The notes under the pieces were generated by a model. That model was not told the DNA's origin. It saw only the letters and a list, made by a program, of their open reading frames with translations, and made no database searches. From assembly GCA_964429915.1 (NCBI GenBank), contig CAYSDZ010000003.1, positions 103,920 through 167,919 of the forward strand: DNA of 64,000 bases, given 5' to 3'. Positions 45,662-54,905 of this stretch are shown here, one piece after another. The first letter of the stretch is position 1, and every line of letters begins with the position of its first letter. This DNA is from Alteromonas_F sp964429915. GTDB lineage: Bacteria; Pseudomonadota; Gammaproteobacteria; Enterobacterales; Alteromonadaceae. A program made the position numbers and the translations under genes.

Positions 45662-47644
45662 TCACTGTTCTAACTTAAATCCATCCATTGTGCGCTGAAG
45701 CACCACATTATTAAGTTTTGCATCGTCAAATAGTTGCTGTAGTTTTATTGCAAGCTGACCTTGGTGGTCCGCTGCTTTAAGCACTTCACTCACTTTTTGC
45801 AATACCTCGTCGAGCGACACTGATTGCTCTTCCGCAGCGGTCGCGACTGTCGTAGATAACGCTTCTACCTGTTTTATTCTTGAGCCTACGTCTTGACTAC
45901 TCTTGGAAGCACTGTCACTCGCTTCTAACACCGCTTTTGATTTATTGGTGTTGTCATCAATACTTTTGATAACAGATTGACTGATGTTATGAAGTTCGTC
46001 TAAAAGCTCGGAGATTTGGTCAGAAGCTTGTTTACTTGAGCCAGCCAGTGAACGAACTTCATCGGCGACCACAGCAAAGCCTCTACCCTGCTCGCCAGCT
46101 CTCGCAGCTTCAATGGCTGCATTTAATGCCAGTAAATTTGTCTGATCGGCCAGTGAATTAATTGTGCTCAAGAAATTGCTAATTTTCTCTAAACTCGATC
46201 CCATTGCAGTCGCATCGGTTTCCATCGATTGCATCGACGTACTTAAGGCTTCGATTGACGACTTTGCCGTATTATTATGTTCAAGGGCTTGACTGGAAAA
46301 ACGCTCCAAATCTCTCGAAAAGTTTAAGGTCTCCGCTGCCGACTCGGATATTTGGCGACTCGCAATAGAAATTTGTTCCGTTGCCTCGTTAATAGACTCT
46401 GCTTTGTCTCTACTCAGCTCTGCTTCTTTTACGACTTTCATGGTGGCTACATCAAGTTCTTTACTCAATTGTGTACCAGTAGAAATCGATTTGTCCAAAC
46501 CTGTAACCAACGCCCTAAGTGCACTAATGGTTTTATTGACCGCTCTCGAAACACTGCCTAACTCATTTTTAGCATTAAGGGCTACGTTTATAGTTAAATC
46601 GCCATGATCCGCTATTTGCTCCAAACTACTGGTAAGGATACCTAGCTGGGTTCTAAGGGTTCTGACTAAAGTTAGGTTAAGCAGTACCAAAAAAAAGCCT
46701 AATACAGCAGTAATAACCAGTATGATTATAATGTAAATGTTAGCGCGCGCTTCAGCCTGCGTGCTTTTTTCTCGAACACGCTGCCATTGTTCATCCAACA
46801 AGGTTTTAGTGCTAGCAATCACACCAGTAGCAAAGGGGAACCAAGTCGCGCTATCTGGTAGAGAAGAAAAATCGGGCAGTGGTTGAATGACTCTACCCAA
46901 GATATCAGAAAATTTTCCCGAATCACTGGAACTAAAGACCGCTGCAAACGACGCTTTTCTATCGGCGTTATTTGAAAAAATAAAGCCAACATACTTTTCT
47001 CGGTCAGCTTGCCATTTCTGTAGCTCATTTTGTGTTGCTTCTGTGATCGCTTGCGCGCTCACCGCGCCATTCACTTTTCCCCTAATTTGCCCCGTGCGTT
47101 CTTTGATCGACGCCAGTAAGAAAGCGGTATTTACTTCTTTAATTAAGGCTGGATTTTCAATTAATATGCCTAAAATATGTAAGGTTTCAAGTGCCATAGC
47201 ATTCAGCGAGCTATAATAGTTGAATACACCTGAGCTATTTTGTTGATCGACTTGAACCCGAATTTGAGCTTTTTGTTGAAACAATGTGAAGATAGGAGCA
47301 AGCTTTGTGTCAAGCTCGTAGAATTCTGGCCATCCTTTTTTAGCTAATTGCTTAAGCTGCAGTTCAGCTTCATCCGCTTTTACGCGTTGTCCATCAACTT
47401 TTTGTTTTTGAACTGCCGCACCACTGGCTAAAAACCCGGCTGTTAAGCCTCGCTCTACCGCATGATGATGCGCCACGCTTTCTAATGCAGCCAGTAAATC
47501 GACTAACTCCCGATTTTGTTTGGCCGTGACAGATGCGTGGTACGAGTCTGATACTTCTTTAACCAACAAAGCACTAATCGCTACAATAAAAATGGCAGCG
47601 CTCACTGACGAAAGCTGAACAATATTTAAACGACCAAAGAGCAT
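45662..47644 (-). CDS. Methyl-accepting chemotaxis protein with NIT sensor domain
   Basis: Transmembrane chemoreceptor of 660 aa. Membrane segments lie at about 9-28 and 300-325. The periplasmic part carries the nitrate/nitrite-sensing (NIT) signature LLAALESVAHHHAVERGLTAGFLASG. A HAMP-like linker is followed by the signalling domain, whose hairpin tip is near LADQTNLLALNAAIEAARAG and FAVVADEVRSLAG. The NIT assignment suggests nitrate/nitrite sensing by family knowledge, but the ligand is unproven. No che genes are nearby, so it is an orphan receptor. Confidence 0.92.
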   Translation of the reverse strand: MLFGRLNIVQLSSVSAAIFIVAISALLVKEVSDSYHASVTAKQNRELVDLLAALESVAHHHAVERGLTAGFLASGAAVQKQKVDGQRVKADEAELQLKQLAKKGWPEFYELDTKLAPIFTLFQQKAQIRVQVDQQNSSGVFNYYSSLNAMALETLHILGILIENPALIKEVNTAFLLASIKERTGQIRGKVNGAVSAQAITEATQNELQKWQADREKYVGFIFSNNADRKASFAAVFSSSDSGKFSDILGRVIQPLPDFSSLPDSATWFPFATGVIASTKTLLDEQWQRVREKSTQAEARANIYIIIILVITAVLGFFLVLLNLTLVRTLRTQLGILTSSLEQIADHGDLTINVALNAKNELGSVSRAVNKTISALRALVTGLDKSISTGTQLSKELDVATMKVVKEAELSRDKAESINEATEQISIASRQISESAAETLNFSRDLERFSSQALEHNNTAKSSIEALSTSMQSMETDATAMGSSLEKISNFLSTINSLADQTNLLALNAAIEAARAGEQGRGFAVVADEVRSLAGSSKQASDQISELLDELHNISQSVIKSIDDNTNKSKAVLEASDSASKSSQDVGSRIKQVEALSTTVATAAEEQSVSLDEVLQKVSEVLKAADHQGQLAIKLQQLFDDAKLNNVVLQRTMDGFKLEQ

Positions 47645-47734
47645 CGATTTGCCATCCTTTTTACTTTTTAAAAAACGATTGTTAAGTTAAAAATTAGTTG
47701 AGGATGAGCAAATTGCAACCAAGGCGTTTAAAAA

Positions 47735-49084
47735 TTACTGCAAAGCATCAACAATAGTGATGAGTCGTTTGTTAATATCGTAGTGCTTCGACGTCCACCC
47801 CAAGCGCACCACCACCGCATTATTCGAAGGTAGAATAAGCACATACTGCCCTTTGCTACCTTGCATGCTTGCTGCATCTTTTGGAAACAATGGCCAGCGC
47901 AGTTTATCTTCTCCCGTGTTTAGCCATAACTGATAACCATATCTCGTTTCATTTTCACTACCATTTGGGCTTAACATAGCATTGGCAAAATCTGTCGAAA
48001 AAATGCGAGTATCGTTAAATTCACCTTTGTTCGCTATCAGTGCGCCCATTTTTGCCCAATCTCTGGCCGAGGCATAAATGTACGAACTGCCAACAATCAC
48101 TCCACTGGGATCAGGTTCAAACACTAAAGAACTTAATGACAACGGAATTTGTAAGGTGCTAGCAAGATGCTGATATTGTGCACCCATATCCTGGTTAAAC
48201 GTATTGAAAATGAGTCGTGAAAGTAGGTTGGTTGTGCCCGATGAATAACTATGATGCTGACCGGGTGAAAACTCAGATTTTGAATTCACTGGCACTGATG
48301 AGGCTCTTTGGACGGAAAATAGCATTTCAGTAGAATCGGAGCCCGGTGAGTAGGTTTCGTTAAACTGCAAACCTGAAGTCATCGTTAATAAGTTATCTAA
48401 ACGAATTTGACGTCGTTCGTCGTTTGTCCATTCCTCAAAAAGGTCATCGTCAGATTCGTTAAACTGCCCTTGATAGATTAAATTGCCTATGAGTGCAGCG
48501 GTGACGCTTTTACCCATCGACCAGCCTAGAAAAGCAGTATCTTTACTAAACCCCTTGGCATAGGCTTCCGCGACTAATACATTGTTTTTCAGCACAACCA
48601 CCGCTCTGGTATCAAACCCTGCCTGATTGTCTTCAGCTAAGGTTTGCTCCACTAAGGCTTGCAGAGCCGGATCAAGAGTCTCTTTGTTTAGTAAAACAGG
48701 CAAGTCTTGGACCAAGTTTTGAACAGCAGATAAGTCAACGTTATCTAAAACACGGGTATCTCCAATGTCTAAAGTACACCCCAAAGACGTCCGATACGAG
48801 GCACTAATTTCACCTAAACCAAACATTGAGACCACGACGCGCTGCTCGGACCGCTTGTGCTCAAGCTCAAGCAAACGCGTGACAGGGGAATACCCCGCTA
48901 AGTCATCCATCACCTGCGGCTCCGAAAACCCAGAAACATAGTAGCCAGAACACGCCAGCTTTGCGCCCAACGCAGTAGCCACTTGTACCGCATTGCCCAG
49001 TTGCCACGGAGGGAATTTAAGAAAATAGGTAAAGCCAGTCACGAATAACACAACAAAAATAGGTATGATGAGACGTTTTTTCAT
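47735..49084 (-). CDS. Serine hydrolase of the beta-lactamase/penicillin-binding (class C-like) family
   Basis: Protein of 449 aa with one N-terminal membrane/signal segment (LIIPIFVVLFVTGFTYFL). The nucleophile motif SxxK is S189-M-G-K192 in GWSMGKSVTAAL. The tyrosine motif is YSSGTTNLLSR, and a KTG-like region lies in MQGSKGQYVLILP. This pattern fits esterase/6-aminohexanoate-dimer-hydrolase relatives rather than true beta-lactamases. Probably periplasmic and membrane-anchored. The substrate is unknown and resistance should not be assumed. Monocistronic. Confidence 0.87.
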   Translation of the reverse strand: MKKRLIIPIFVVLFVTGFTYFLKFPPWQLGNAVQVATALGAKLACSGYYVSGFSEPQVMDDLAGYSPVTRLLELEHKRSEQRVVVSMFGLGEISASYRTSLGCTLDIGDTRVLDNVDLSAVQNLVQDLPVLLNKETLDPALQALVEQTLAEDNQAGFDTRAVVVLKNNVLVAEAYAKGFSKDTAFLGWSMGKSVTAALIGNLIYQGQFNESDDDLFEEWTNDERRQIRLDNLLTMTSGLQFNETYSPGSDSTEMLFSVQRASSVPVNSKSEFSPGQHHSYSSGTTNLLSRLIFNTFNQDMGAQYQHLASTLQIPLSLSSLVFEPDPSGVIVGSSYIYASARDWAKMGALIANKGEFNDTRIFSTDFANAMLSPNGSENETRYGYQLWLNTGEDKLRWPLFPKDAASMQGSKGQYVLILPSNNAVVVRLGWTSKHYDINKRLITIVDALQ

Positions 49085-49223
49085 AAAATCTTTGTCCTTG
49101 ATGTGAGCGAGCGCATGCTATTTTCGCTTCCAATGAATAATATAAGGAATAATATAAAGTGGAAATTTATCATCAGGATAGCAATAATCACAATATGAAT
49201 TTGATAACAGTGAGTGGCACATC

Positions 49224-50636
49224 ATGGACAAGCAAGTAAGTTCTCGTAACACCTCAGCAAAAGCATTACGCATTAATTTGGATGAAAAGAAATACGGTAC
49301 TATTGTTGAGATCGGTGCGGGTCAAGAAGTCGCTAGACAATTTTTCCTTGCGGGTGCAGCAGCGGGCACGATTGCCAAAACCATGTCAGCTTACGATATG
49401 AAGTTTTCCGATGCCATTTACGGCGTTCAGGAAGACCGTCGTTACGTCAGTAAAAATCGTGTAAAAGCCATGATGGAACAAGAGTATCATCTTGTTGTCG
49501 AGCGTATCGCTGATGTGCGTCCTAAAGCATCTCGTTTTTTTGCGTATGCCGCTACTGTCGCCGCTAAAAGTTTTCGAGGTAATAATGAATGCCACGCATG
49601 GGTCGGCATAAAAGTGCAAATGTACCCCGGAGCTGAGCCTTCTGAAATTACCCTGCATGTTCGTATGTTCGACGATAACGCAGAAGCACAGCAACAGGCT
49701 TTGGGTGTACTCGGCGTGAACTTAATCTATGCGGCCTACTTTTATTATGAAGACCCACGCAAGATTATCGATTCATTGACCGACAATATGAAACCCAATC
49801 GAATTGAAATTGATTCTGTTGAATTTAATGGGCCTTATTTCGAAGATATTGATAACAGAGCAAAAAACATCCATCTTATTCGAAGCTGGAAAACTCGTGC
49901 CGTTATGTTTCGACCAGACGGCTCAGTGGCGATCCCCGCTGATATGTTGTACAAAAAAAATGTGTTAACCATACGCGGTTCGTTTCGTCCAGTGACTAAC
50001 CTGAACGTTGATATGATTGAGCAGGGCAAGCAGGCATTTTTTCAACAAGATGATGTTGATGAATCTAATACTATGGCAATTGCAGAAATTACGCTCAATG
50101 ATGCCTTTGGAAACGATGCCAACCACCCCGAGGAAGATTTGATTTCGCGCGTTCAATTGTTGAACAGTTTGGGATACAACGTGATGGTATCAGACTATAC
50201 GCGCTACTTTTCGCTGCGAGCTTATTTTCGTCAATATACTAAAAAGCACATTGGCATTGTTGTGGGAATGGTCAATATCAAACAGATTTTCGACGAATCG
50301 TTTTATCGGGGCTTGGAAGGCGGAATATTGGAGGCCTTTGGCAAGTTGTTTCCCGACAACACGCAATTATTTGTGTACCCCGAAGCCGGAGAAGATGGTC
50401 AAGCGTTAAGCTTTTCTGACGTAAAAGTACCCGAGCATTTGCGCTTTTTGTACCAACATTTACTAGAAAACGATTTCATTTCCGGCATCGATTGCAGCTC
50501 TCCAGAGCTATTCTGCATCTACTCGAGGGAAATTCTGAAACAAATTGAATCAGGTGATCAAGATTGGAAGCACTACGTGCCTGAACAAGTCGTAGAAGAA
50601 ATCACCTCGCGAGGATTGTTTGGCTATCGCGGCTAA
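49224..50636 (+). CDS. Conserved protein of unknown function (470 aa)
   Basis: A soluble protein with no signal peptide or membrane segment. The N-terminal block RINLDEKKYGTIVEIGAGQEVARQFF followed by AGTIAKTMSAYDMKFSDAIYG is strikingly conserved in a family found across many bacteria. From memory, members carry unreliable names in databases (for example 'TonB-dependent receptor' or 'nicotinate-nucleotide adenylyltransferase'). Nothing here supports either name: there is no plug/barrel and no HxGH motif. The ATG follows a weak GAGTGG. It stands alone, with divergent serine hydrolase upstream and a 442-bp gene-free region downstream. Confidence 0.85.
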   Translation: MDKQVSSRNTSAKALRINLDEKKYGTIVEIGAGQEVARQFFLAGAAAGTIAKTMSAYDMKFSDAIYGVQEDRRYVSKNRVKAMMEQEYHLVVERIADVRPKASRFFAYAATVAAKSFRGNNECHAWVGIKVQMYPGAEPSEITLHVRMFDDNAEAQQQALGVLGVNLIYAAYFYYEDPRKIIDSLTDNMKPNRIEIDSVEFNGPYFEDIDNRAKNIHLIRSWKTRAVMFRPDGSVAIPADMLYKKNVLTIRGSFRPVTNLNVDMIEQGKQAFFQQDDVDESNTMAIAEITLNDAFGNDANHPEEDLISRVQLLNSLGYNVMVSDYTRYFSLRAYFRQYTKKHIGIVVGMVNIKQIFDESFYRGLEGGILEAFGKLFPDNTQLFVYPEAGEDGQALSFSDVKVPEHLRFLYQHLLENDFISGIDCSSPELFCIYSREILKQIESGDQDWKHYVPEQVVEEITSRGLFGYRG

Positions 50637-50644
50637 AAGATAAC

Positions 50645-50839
50645 AGCAGGGCAAGCCCATACTTTTATTTAACCTTAGTGTAAGCTTAATAAGGAAAAAG
50701 AGTGAGTAAAAGAAAGACGCTGCGAGCATATCCCTATGGCGCTCGGCAAAAAACGTCCTGTTTTTTGACGCTTTCTTTTACTCACTCTTTTTCCTCATTC
50801 GCTTTTCACTACTTATTAAAAGTATGCGCTTGCCCTGCT
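50645..50839. repeat. 195-bp long imperfect palindrome
   Basis: In the 442-bp gene-free stretch 50637-51078. Outer arms (50645-50667 and its complement ending 50839) match with one mismatch over 23 bp. The inner arms 50692-50716 and 50771-50795 are a perfect 25-bp inverted repeat. Between inner and outer arms pairing is partial. The 54-nt centre holds two further hairpins (cgagc...gctcg, and caaaaaac...gttttttg around 50747-50767). An RNA copy would fold into one long rod. No transposase, clear target-site duplication or coding potential is seen. Confidence 0.85.
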
Positions 50840-50854
50840 TTTACTGTTGATTAT

Positions 50855-50877
50855 GGTCTGATTAGTGTAATCAGACC
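50855..50877. other. Perfect 9-bp hairpin upstream of the cold-shock gene
   Basis: ggtctgatt and its exact complement flank the loop agtgt. No T-run follows on the plus strand, so it is not a standard terminator. It could be an operator or an mRNA structure in the long leader of the cold-shock gene. The remaining 200 bp to 51078 shows no clear feature except the ribosome site. Confidence 0.5.
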
Positions 50878-51078
50878 TCGCTATTGCTAACAATTGATGC
50901 TAAAGTCGCGCTGCTGTTAAACAAGTTCTACCCATTTTGATATTTGCTAAAACCCGGTTGTCTTTGGATTCACTTAGGATTCGCTTTTAGATACACGTTT
51001 TTTTCAAGTCAATTCGTTAGATCTAGATAGCGCTATTTGACAATTTTTTGTCTCATTTAATTTTTAAGGAATTCCAAT

Positions 51079-51288
51079 ATGTCAACTGTAACTGGTACAG
51101 TAAAGTGGTTTGACGAAGCAAAAGGCTTCGGATTTATTTCTCAAGCAGAAGGTGGAAAAGACGTGTTTGTACATTTCCGCTCAATTACAGCAGAAGGTTT
51201 TAAAACGCTTGCGGAAGGTCAGCAAGTTCAGTTTTCTATCGAACAAGGTCAAAAAGGCCCGCAAGCTGCTAACGTAGTACCACTTTAA
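51079..51288 (+). CDS. Cold-shock domain protein (CspA family)
   Basis: Single-stranded nucleic-acid-binding OB-fold protein of 69 aa, acting as RNA chaperone. RNP1 is KGFGFIS at about residues 15-21 and RNP2 is VFVHFRS at about 29-35; GTVKWFDEA opens the domain. AAGGA sits 8 nt before the ATG. A long AT-rich upstream region is typical of csp leaders. I cannot tell from sequence whether it is cold-induced or constitutive. A strong terminator follows. Confidence 0.95.
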   Translation: MSTVTGTVKWFDEAKGFGFISQAEGGKDVFVHFRSITAEGFKTLAEGQQVQFSIEQGQKGPQAANVVPL

Positions 51289-51357
51289 TTAGTTCTAATA
51301 TAAGTCGTACCGCTTCAAAATAAAGCTTGCTTTGAGAATTTTGTTTTGAGAATAAAG

Positions 51358-51394
51358 AAACCCTGTAGATTGTAATAATCAACAGGGTTTTTTG
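51358..51394. terminator. Rho-independent terminator between csp and kdgK
   Basis: The stem aaaccctgt/acagggttt (extendable with one mismatch) is followed by TTTTTTG on the plus strand. On the minus strand TTTCTTTATT follows, so it may also end the convergent kdgK transcript. Confidence 0.85.
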
Positions 51395-51428
51395 TTATTT
51401 AACTGAAGGTTGTCATCTACCGAGTTGT

Positions 51429-52367
51429 TTACTGATCTGATGGTCGCTTATTCCAATGTGACTTGAATAACTCAGGTTTCATAATTGCTCCCGGAGTTTC
51501 AACTACTCTTGCCGCTAGATAGGATGCAAGTTCACAGGCTTGCTCACACGACATTCCCGACATTCGGCTTCCCAAATAGATGCCATTAAACGCATCACCT
51601 GCCGATGTTGTATCTACCACGTTTTTACTGGGTTGAACAGGTAACACGCGCTGTCCAGAATCAGACACAACCACTACCGACTCAGAGCCTTGCTTAATCA
51701 CTAACTCGGTTAAAGAAAAGTTTTTGCAAAATTCCACCACTTCATCCACAGTACGAAGCCCGAAAAGCTCTGTGAAATCTTCAACACCTGGCATCAACCA
51801 GTCACTTAATTCAAACGCCCTTAACATGGCTTGCTTGGCATCGTTGGCATTTTGCCACAGCCGTGCTCGGTAATTCGGGTCAAATATCAATGTGCAGCCT
51901 TGCTGCTTTAATGTAGCTAAAAGCTCAAAGAAGCGTTCTCTTTGTTGCGCCGGTAATATAGCCAAAGAAATACCAGAGAAAAAGACAATATCCGCCTCTC
52001 TAAGCCCATTCTTTTGGGCTTCGCTTAGCAGTGTCATCACCTCTTTTGCCGCAGAGCTGTTGCGCCAATATAAAAATGAACGCTCCCCTTTATCGTCAGT
52101 ATTTACCATGTAAATACCCATATTGAATTGGGGTGTCCGTCCGATGAACTGTGTATCGATATGCTCTGTTTTTAACACGCCCATAAACTGTTCGCTTAAC
52201 GCATCTTCGCCAATACCCGACATAAAACTAATTTGATGTTCGGGAAATGCACGTTTCAAATACACACTTGAATTAAACACGTCGCCTGCAAAAGCGCGAT
52301 TGTATTGCTCATTACCGGCTCGAGTAAGCTCAAGCATAGCTTCACCGGCGAATACTATTTTTTTCAA
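51429..52367 (-). CDS. kdgK: PfkB-family sugar kinase, probably 2-dehydro-3-deoxygluconokinase
   Basis: PfkB-type kinase of 312 aa. The N-terminal VFAGEAMLELTRAG, the substrate-binding FAGDVFNSSVYLKR, the KDG-kinase-like NMGIYMVNTDDKGERSFLYWR and the catalytic DTTSAGDAFNG are seen. The GERSFxYWR segment is characteristic of KdgK, which phosphorylates KDG in Entner-Doudoroff/uronate degradation (for example of alginate or pectin). No other uronate genes are next to it, so the specificity is a strong family inference, not proof. Convergent with the csp gene. Confidence 0.82.
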   Translation of the reverse strand: MKKIVFAGEAMLELTRAGNEQYNRAFAGDVFNSSVYLKRAFPEHQISFMSGIGEDALSEQFMGVLKTEHIDTQFIGRTPQFNMGIYMVNTDDKGERSFLYWRNSSAAKEVMTLLSEAQKNGLREADIVFFSGISLAILPAQQRERFFELLATLKQQGCTLIFDPNYRARLWQNANDAKQAMLRAFELSDWLMPGVEDFTELFGLRTVDEVVEFCKNFSLTELVIKQGSESVVVVSDSGQRVLPVQPSKNVVDTTSAGDAFNGIYLGSRMSGMSCEQACELASYLAARVVETPGAIMKPELFKSHWNKRPSDQ

Positions 52368-52484
52368 TGAAAAAAACCCTCTTTAGTTGGCGCAGATCGC
52401 ACCCTAGGTCAGTTATTACTCATATTTTCTCATTTTTATTACGCCTAGGGCAACTGTAAATGGCATACTGTTTTGGCGAGTTCT

Positions 52485-52492
52485 GGTATACT
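52485..52492 (+). promoter_or_regulatory. Candidate extended -10 promoter element for ygiQ
   Basis: The TG-n-TATACT arrangement (TATACT at 52487-52492) lies about 30 bp before the earliest ygiQ start. No good -35 is present, as expected for extended -10 promoters. Weak, by-eye evidence. Confidence 0.25.
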
Positions 52493-52521
52493 TTTACTAA
52501 AGTTCAGCAAAAGTCATCAGT

Positions 52522-54720
52522 TTGTCTAGTATCACTTCTCGAAAAACCATTACCGCACGCATGAAAGCCGAGCGCGGTCTATTCTCTTTCCCTCAATACT
52601 GGGCTAAATGCTTTGATCCTGCGCCTTTCTTGCCAATGTCGCGTGAAGAGATGGATATACTAGGGTGGGATAGTTGCGACATTATTATCGTAACAGGCGA
52701 TGCCTATGTCGATCATCCCAGTTTTGGCATGGCCGTTATCGGGCGCACGCTTGAAGCGCAGGGTTTTCGGGTTGGCATTATTGCTCAACCTGATTGGACG
52801 AGCAAAGACGCCTTTATGGAATTAGGTGAACCGACTCTGTTTTTTGGGGTAACGGCTGGCAATATGGATTCCATGATCAACCACTACACCGCCGACAGAA
52901 AACTACGCCACGATGATGCTTATACTCCTAATAACGTGCACGGAAAACGTCCCGACCGTGCAGTAACGGTTTACACCCAGCGCTGTAAGGAAGCCTATAA
53001 AAAACCAGTTGTAATTGGCGGCATTGAAGCCAGTTTAAGACGCATTGCTCACTATGATTATTGGTCAGATAAAGTACGTCGCTCCGTGTTATTTGATGCA
53101 AAAGCCGACATGCTTATTTTCGGCAATGCCGAGCGCCCCTTGTTGGAAGTGGCCCATCGCTTTGCTATGGGCGAAACCGTTGAAACAATGCAAGATGTTC
53201 GTGGAACGGCTGTCATAAGAAAACAGGCATTGCCGGGTTGGCAAGGTGTCGACTCCACTCATGTTGATGTAATTGGTAAAATAGACCCCATTCCCAATCC
53301 GTATCAGATGGTAGAAGAGGTATGCGACAGTCAATCTAAAGAACAGACTAATAATACGCCCGAAACACAAGCGGTAGTTGTTCAACCTTATCAGGCTAAG
53401 TCCGCCCGTCGTAAACCTTGGGATAAAACCTATGTCATGTTGCCTCCGTACGATATTGTAAGAGCAGAAAAGACCCATTACGCACATACATCAAGAATTC
53501 TGCACCAAGAAACGAATCCTGGTTGCGCACGTGCGCTGATGCAGCGCCATGGCGATCGCTATATTTGGATTAATCCACCTGCTTTCCCTTTGGAAACGGA
53601 AGAAATGGATGCTGTGTTTGATTTACCCTACGCTCGGGTACCGCACCCCAGCTACGGTAAAGCTAAAATTCCGGCGTATGATATGATCAAAACCTCGGTG
53701 AACATTATGCGTGGCTGCTTCGGCGGCTGTACCTTCTGTTCTATTACTGAGCATGAGGGGCGGATCATCCAAAGTCGTTCTGAACAATCTATTTTGCGAG
53801 AAATAGAGGAAATCCGTGACAAAGTTCCCGGTTTTACAGGCGTAATTTCAGACTTAGGCGGCCCTACCGCTAATATGTATAAGCTGCGATGTAAAAGCCC
53901 CAAAGCTGAGCAAACCTGTAGAAGGCTTTCCTGTGTGTGGCCTGATATTTGTGGTCATCTAGACACAAATCAAAGCCCTACTGTAGAACTGTATCGCAAA
54001 GCACGCCGTGTAAAAGGCATTAAAAAAATATTGATCGCCTCAGGCGTCAGGTACGATTTAGCTATTGAAGATCCTAACTACGTTAAAGAGTTGGTGACTC
54101 ATCATGTTGGCGGCTACTTAAAAATTGCGCCTGAACATACAGAATCCAGACCCCTCAGTAAGATGATGAAACCGGGGATGGGTACGTATCACAAATTTAA
54201 AGCCTTGTTTGACAAGTTTTCGAAAGAAGCAGGCAAAGAACAATACCTTATTCCTTACTTTATCTCTGCGCATCCGGGCACGGAAGATGAGGACATGCTA
54301 AATTTAGCGTTGTGGCTGAAAGAACACAATTTCAAGCTTGATCAGGTGCAGAATTTTTACCCATCGCCGATGGCAAACGCTACCACCATGTACCACACCG
54401 CAAAAAACCCCATACACAAAATTAGCCATAAAAGTGAAGGTGTGAGTGTTGCAAAAGGTGAACGCCACCGCCGCTTGCATCGCGCGTTCTTACGTTATCA
54501 CGACCCTGCGAACTGGCCAACTTTACGAAAAGCGTTAAAAGACATGGGGAAAGCGCATTTAATTGGCAATGGCAGCAAACATCTAGTGCCACCAGAAAGC
54601 AAACATGAACTGAACGGGAAGGGTAACAAAACGAAAGGGAATGCCAAGAAAACGCAAAAAGCCCTGACTCGATTTAGCTCGGATCAACCGTTTAATAAAC
54701 ACAAGCGGACAAAGCGTTAA
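52522..54720 (+). CDS. ygiQ: YgiQ-family radical SAM protein
   Basis: Large radical SAM protein of 732 aa (710-740 is usual). The N-terminal YgiQ domain has PFLPMSREEMDILGWDSCD and VTGDAYVDHPSFGMA. The 4Fe-4S/SAM motif CxxxCxxC is C398-FGG-C-TF-C in MRGCFGGCTFCS. Later come SDLGGPTANMY, HVGGYLKIAPEHTE and YFISAHPGTEDEDM. The C-terminus is basic and Lys-rich. Catalytic role unknown. The frame opens with a TTG at 52522; an ATG at 52561 would also keep the domain, and neither has a clear ribosome site. Confidence 0.9.
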   Translation: MSSITSRKTITARMKAERGLFSFPQYWAKCFDPAPFLPMSREEMDILGWDSCDIIIVTGDAYVDHPSFGMAVIGRTLEAQGFRVGIIAQPDWTSKDAFMELGEPTLFFGVTAGNMDSMINHYTADRKLRHDDAYTPNNVHGKRPDRAVTVYTQRCKEAYKKPVVIGGIEASLRRIAHYDYWSDKVRRSVLFDAKADMLIFGNAERPLLEVAHRFAMGETVETMQDVRGTAVIRKQALPGWQGVDSTHVDVIGKIDPIPNPYQMVEEVCDSQSKEQTNNTPETQAVVVQPYQAKSARRKPWDKTYVMLPPYDIVRAEKTHYAHTSRILHQETNPGCARALMQRHGDRYIWINPPAFPLETEEMDAVFDLPYARVPHPSYGKAKIPAYDMIKTSVNIMRGCFGGCTFCSITEHEGRIIQSRSEQSILREIEEIRDKVPGFTGVISDLGGPTANMYKLRCKSPKAEQTCRRLSCVWPDICGHLDTNQSPTVELYRKARRVKGIKKILIASGVRYDLAIEDPNYVKELVTHHVGGYLKIAPEHTESRPLSKMMKPGMGTYHKFKALFDKFSKEAGKEQYLIPYFISAHPGTEDEDMLNLALWLKEHNFKLDQVQNFYPSPMANATTMYHTAKNPIHKISHKSEGVSVAKGERHRRLHRAFLRYHDPANWPTLRKALKDMGKAHLIGNGSKHLVPPESKHELNGKGNKTKGNAKKTQKALTRFSSDQPFNKHKRTKR

Positions 54721-54905
54721 ACATCACGAAAATGTCACAGAAAAGCCACAATTTCTAAACAACCAAGCTCGTTTCCTTATTCATTGAAACGACATTGGTA
54801 TCAACTCGGTCATTATTTTCCGTCGAAGTCACTCTTTCTGTTTATCGCGGTTGCTCAAACAACAGAAATAGTGCTTTTAGGATTCCAATGTATAAAGGCC
54901 AAATT

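Noticed and set aside
45647..45662. Hairpin ataagc-gaaa-gcttat at the chemoreceptor stop
   Set aside because: Only 6 bp, overlaps the stop codon and has no T-run, so it is not called as a terminator.
50702..50890. 62-codon open frame inside the palindrome
   Set aside because: Its sequence is dictated by the inverted repeat; composition (Ser/Phe/Cys-rich) is not protein-like and there is no ribosome site.
51037..51042. TTGACA as the -35 of the cold-shock gene
   Set aside because: A -10 at 17 bp would fall at 51060, overlapping the ribosome site and leaving no room for a leader; no TATAAT-like hexamer is there.
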